The translations under genes were made by a program, and so were the position numbers. Below the pieces are notes generated by a model that worked only from the letters and a program-made list of their open reading frames with translations, had not been told where the DNA came from and ran no database searches. DNA of 64,000 bases from Ideonella_A sp963843805 (GTDB taxonomy: Bacteria > Pseudomonadota > Gammaproteobacteria > Burkholderiales > Burkholderiaceae_C): NCBI GenBank assembly GCA_963843805.1, contig CAWJLY010000009.1, positions 372,001-436,000 of the forward strand, read 5' to 3'. Positions 63,219 through 64,000 of this stretch are shown here, in pieces. Each line of letters begins with the position of its first letter. Position 1 is the stretch's first letter.

Positions 63219-64000
63219 ATGCTCGCCCAGCGCACACTCAAATCCCTGACCCGCGCGATTGGCGTTGGGGTGCACAGCGGGCAACGGGTCGAGTTGACCT
63301 TGAAGCCGGCACCGGCGAACAGCGGGATTGTTTTTCGCCGCATCGATCTGCCGCAGGTCGTCGAGATACCGGTCAGTGCAACCGCCGTCTGTGATACGCG
63401 AATGGCCACGGCCTTGTCGCCCGGGGGGGACCCCGGGGCGCCGAAGGTCAAGACGGTTGAACACCTGATGTCGGCTTGTTGCGGGCTCGGCATCGACAAC
63501 CTGATCGTCGATATCACTGCCGAGGAAGTGCCGATTCTCGATGGGTCCGCGGCATCGTTTGTCTATCTGCTGCAAAGCGCCGGCATCGAATTGCAGGACG
63601 CGCCGAAAAAATTCCTGCGGGTCAGGAAAGCGGTCGAGGTGCGCGAAGGCGAAGGCAAGCGCCTGATGTGGGCCCGGCTGGAGCCGTTCGATGGCTACAA
63701 GCTGACCTTCGAAATCGATTTCGATCATCCAGCGGTCAGCCAGACCGGCCAGCATGTCGTATTCGACATGGGCAGCGGCCAGTACAAGCGCGAGATCGCC
63801 CGCGCCCGCACCTTCGGCTTCACCAAGGATGTCGAGATGATGCGCTCGCGCGGTCTGGGCCTCGGTGGCAGCATGGACAACGTCGTTGTCGTCGACGACC
63901 ACAAGGTCCTGAATGCCGGCGGCCTGCGCTACGACGACGAGTTCGTCAAGCACAAGATGCTCGATGCGATCGGCGACATGTACATGATCGGCCATCCGAT
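63219..64000 (+). CDS. lpxC: UDP-3-O-acyl-N-acetylglucosamine deacetylase LpxC (3' end outside window)
   Basis: Zinc enzyme of the first committed step of lipid A synthesis. Starts M-L-A-Q-R-T-L-K-S-L-T-R, the betaproteobacterial LpxC N-terminus; an ATG at 63211 is out of frame. Visible: V-G-V-H-S-G, V-E-H-L-M-S-A (zinc His), D-G-S-A-A-S-F-V, A-R-T-F-G-F and the conserved D-E-F-V-K-H-K-M-L-D-A-I-G-D near the end. About 260 codons lie in the window and roughly the last 45 are missing. TAGAAT stands at 63207-63212. Confidence 0.96.
   Translation, partial: MLAQRTLKSLTRAIGVGVHSGQRVELTLKPAPANSGIVFRRIDLPQVVEIPVSATAVCDTRMATALSPGGDPGAPKVKTVEHLMSACCGLGIDNLIVDITAEEVPILDGSAASFVYLLQSAGIELQDAPKKFLRVRKAVEVREGEGKRLMWARLEPFDGYKLTFEIDFDHPAVSQTGQHVVFDMGSGQYKREIARARTFGFTKDVEMMRSRGLGLGGSMDNVVVVDDHKVLNAGGLRYDDEFVKHKMLDAIGDMYMIGHP

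Noticed and set aside
1..64000. Prophage, insertion sequence, integron or defence island
   Set aside because: No transposase, integrase, phage structural, toxin-antitoxin, restriction or Cas protein signatures were recognised in any frame; the accessory content is transporters and metabolic genes.

Overview
The window comes from a GC-rich betaproteobacterial chromosome, most likely of the order Burkholderiales. The evidence is gene content and order: petABC-sspA-sspB, a DUF721 gene diverging from an M23 peptidase followed by secA and argJ, DUF971-ubiE-ubiJ-ubiB-fmdB-DUF502-aspS-nudB-clsB, a DUF3683 FAD/Fe-S oxidoreductase, a DUF4148 protein and a Bug-type solute-binding domain. I cannot name a genus.

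Layout. 1-5 kb: mscL (cut by the window edge), cytochrome bc1 genes petA/B/C, a strong terminator, sspA, sspB and tRNA-Thr(UGU). 5-11.3 kb: a PA2779-family protein, DUF721, an M23 peptidase, secA and argJ. 11.4-16.9 kb (minus strand): the glycerol-3-phosphate operon ugpB-A-E-C-Q, with a terminator after ugpB and a composite tandem repeat between ugpA and ugpE. 17-19.5 kb: a DUF4148 protein and a lipoprotein joining a gluzincin-like domain to a Bug/TctC domain. 19.7-25.3 kb: the large DUF3683 oxidoreductase and a Tat-type serine hydrolase. 25.6-29.2 kb: a TAXI-type TRAP uptake system with its DUF1850 partner. 29.3-36 kb: a dipeptide-type ABC transporter (binding protein, two permeases, two ATPases) with an M14-like deacylase; 80-bp repeats sit on a permease start codon. 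36-41.4 kb: two MFS transporters, a DksA/TraR zinc finger, pilU and a periplasmic binding protein. 41.4-45.7 kb: a CHASE-PAS hybrid histidine kinase and pgm. 45.8-58 kb: the ubiquinone/aspS housekeeping block, interrupted by an opposite-strand galE-manC pair. 58-63.2 kb: a beta-lactamase-fold exonuclease and an ATP-dependent DNA ligase, separated by a degenerate-C39/VKOR/thioredoxin fusion and a UspA gene. 63.2 kb to the end: lpxC, cut by the window edge.

Sequence quality matters for reading this window. I count about 39 single-base frameshifts, of which about 35 are extra bases and four are missing bases. They fall in otherwise intact, mostly essential genes (petA, petB, sspB, pgm, ubiE, manC, galE, ubiB and others). 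They cluster at 0-5, 20-35 and 41-51 kb and are absent from roughly 4.8-20 kb and 51-64 kb. After correction every complete affected gene gives a whole number of codons and a normal family length. I therefore read them as insertion-biased sequencing or assembly error, not gene decay, and annotate these genes as CDS with the frame breaks given.

How the genes work together: bc1, UbiE/J/B and the DUF3683 oxidoreductase belong to quinone-linked respiration. Ugp, TRAP-TAXI, the Dpp-like ABC system and the Bug domain point to broad uptake of organic solutes. Pgm, GalE and ManC supply nucleotide sugars for surface polysaccharide, and LpxC supplies lipid A. The least expected items are the gluzincin-Bug lipoprotein, the degenerate C39-VKOR-thioredoxin membrane protein inside a DNA-repair gene pair, and the repeats at transporter junctions.
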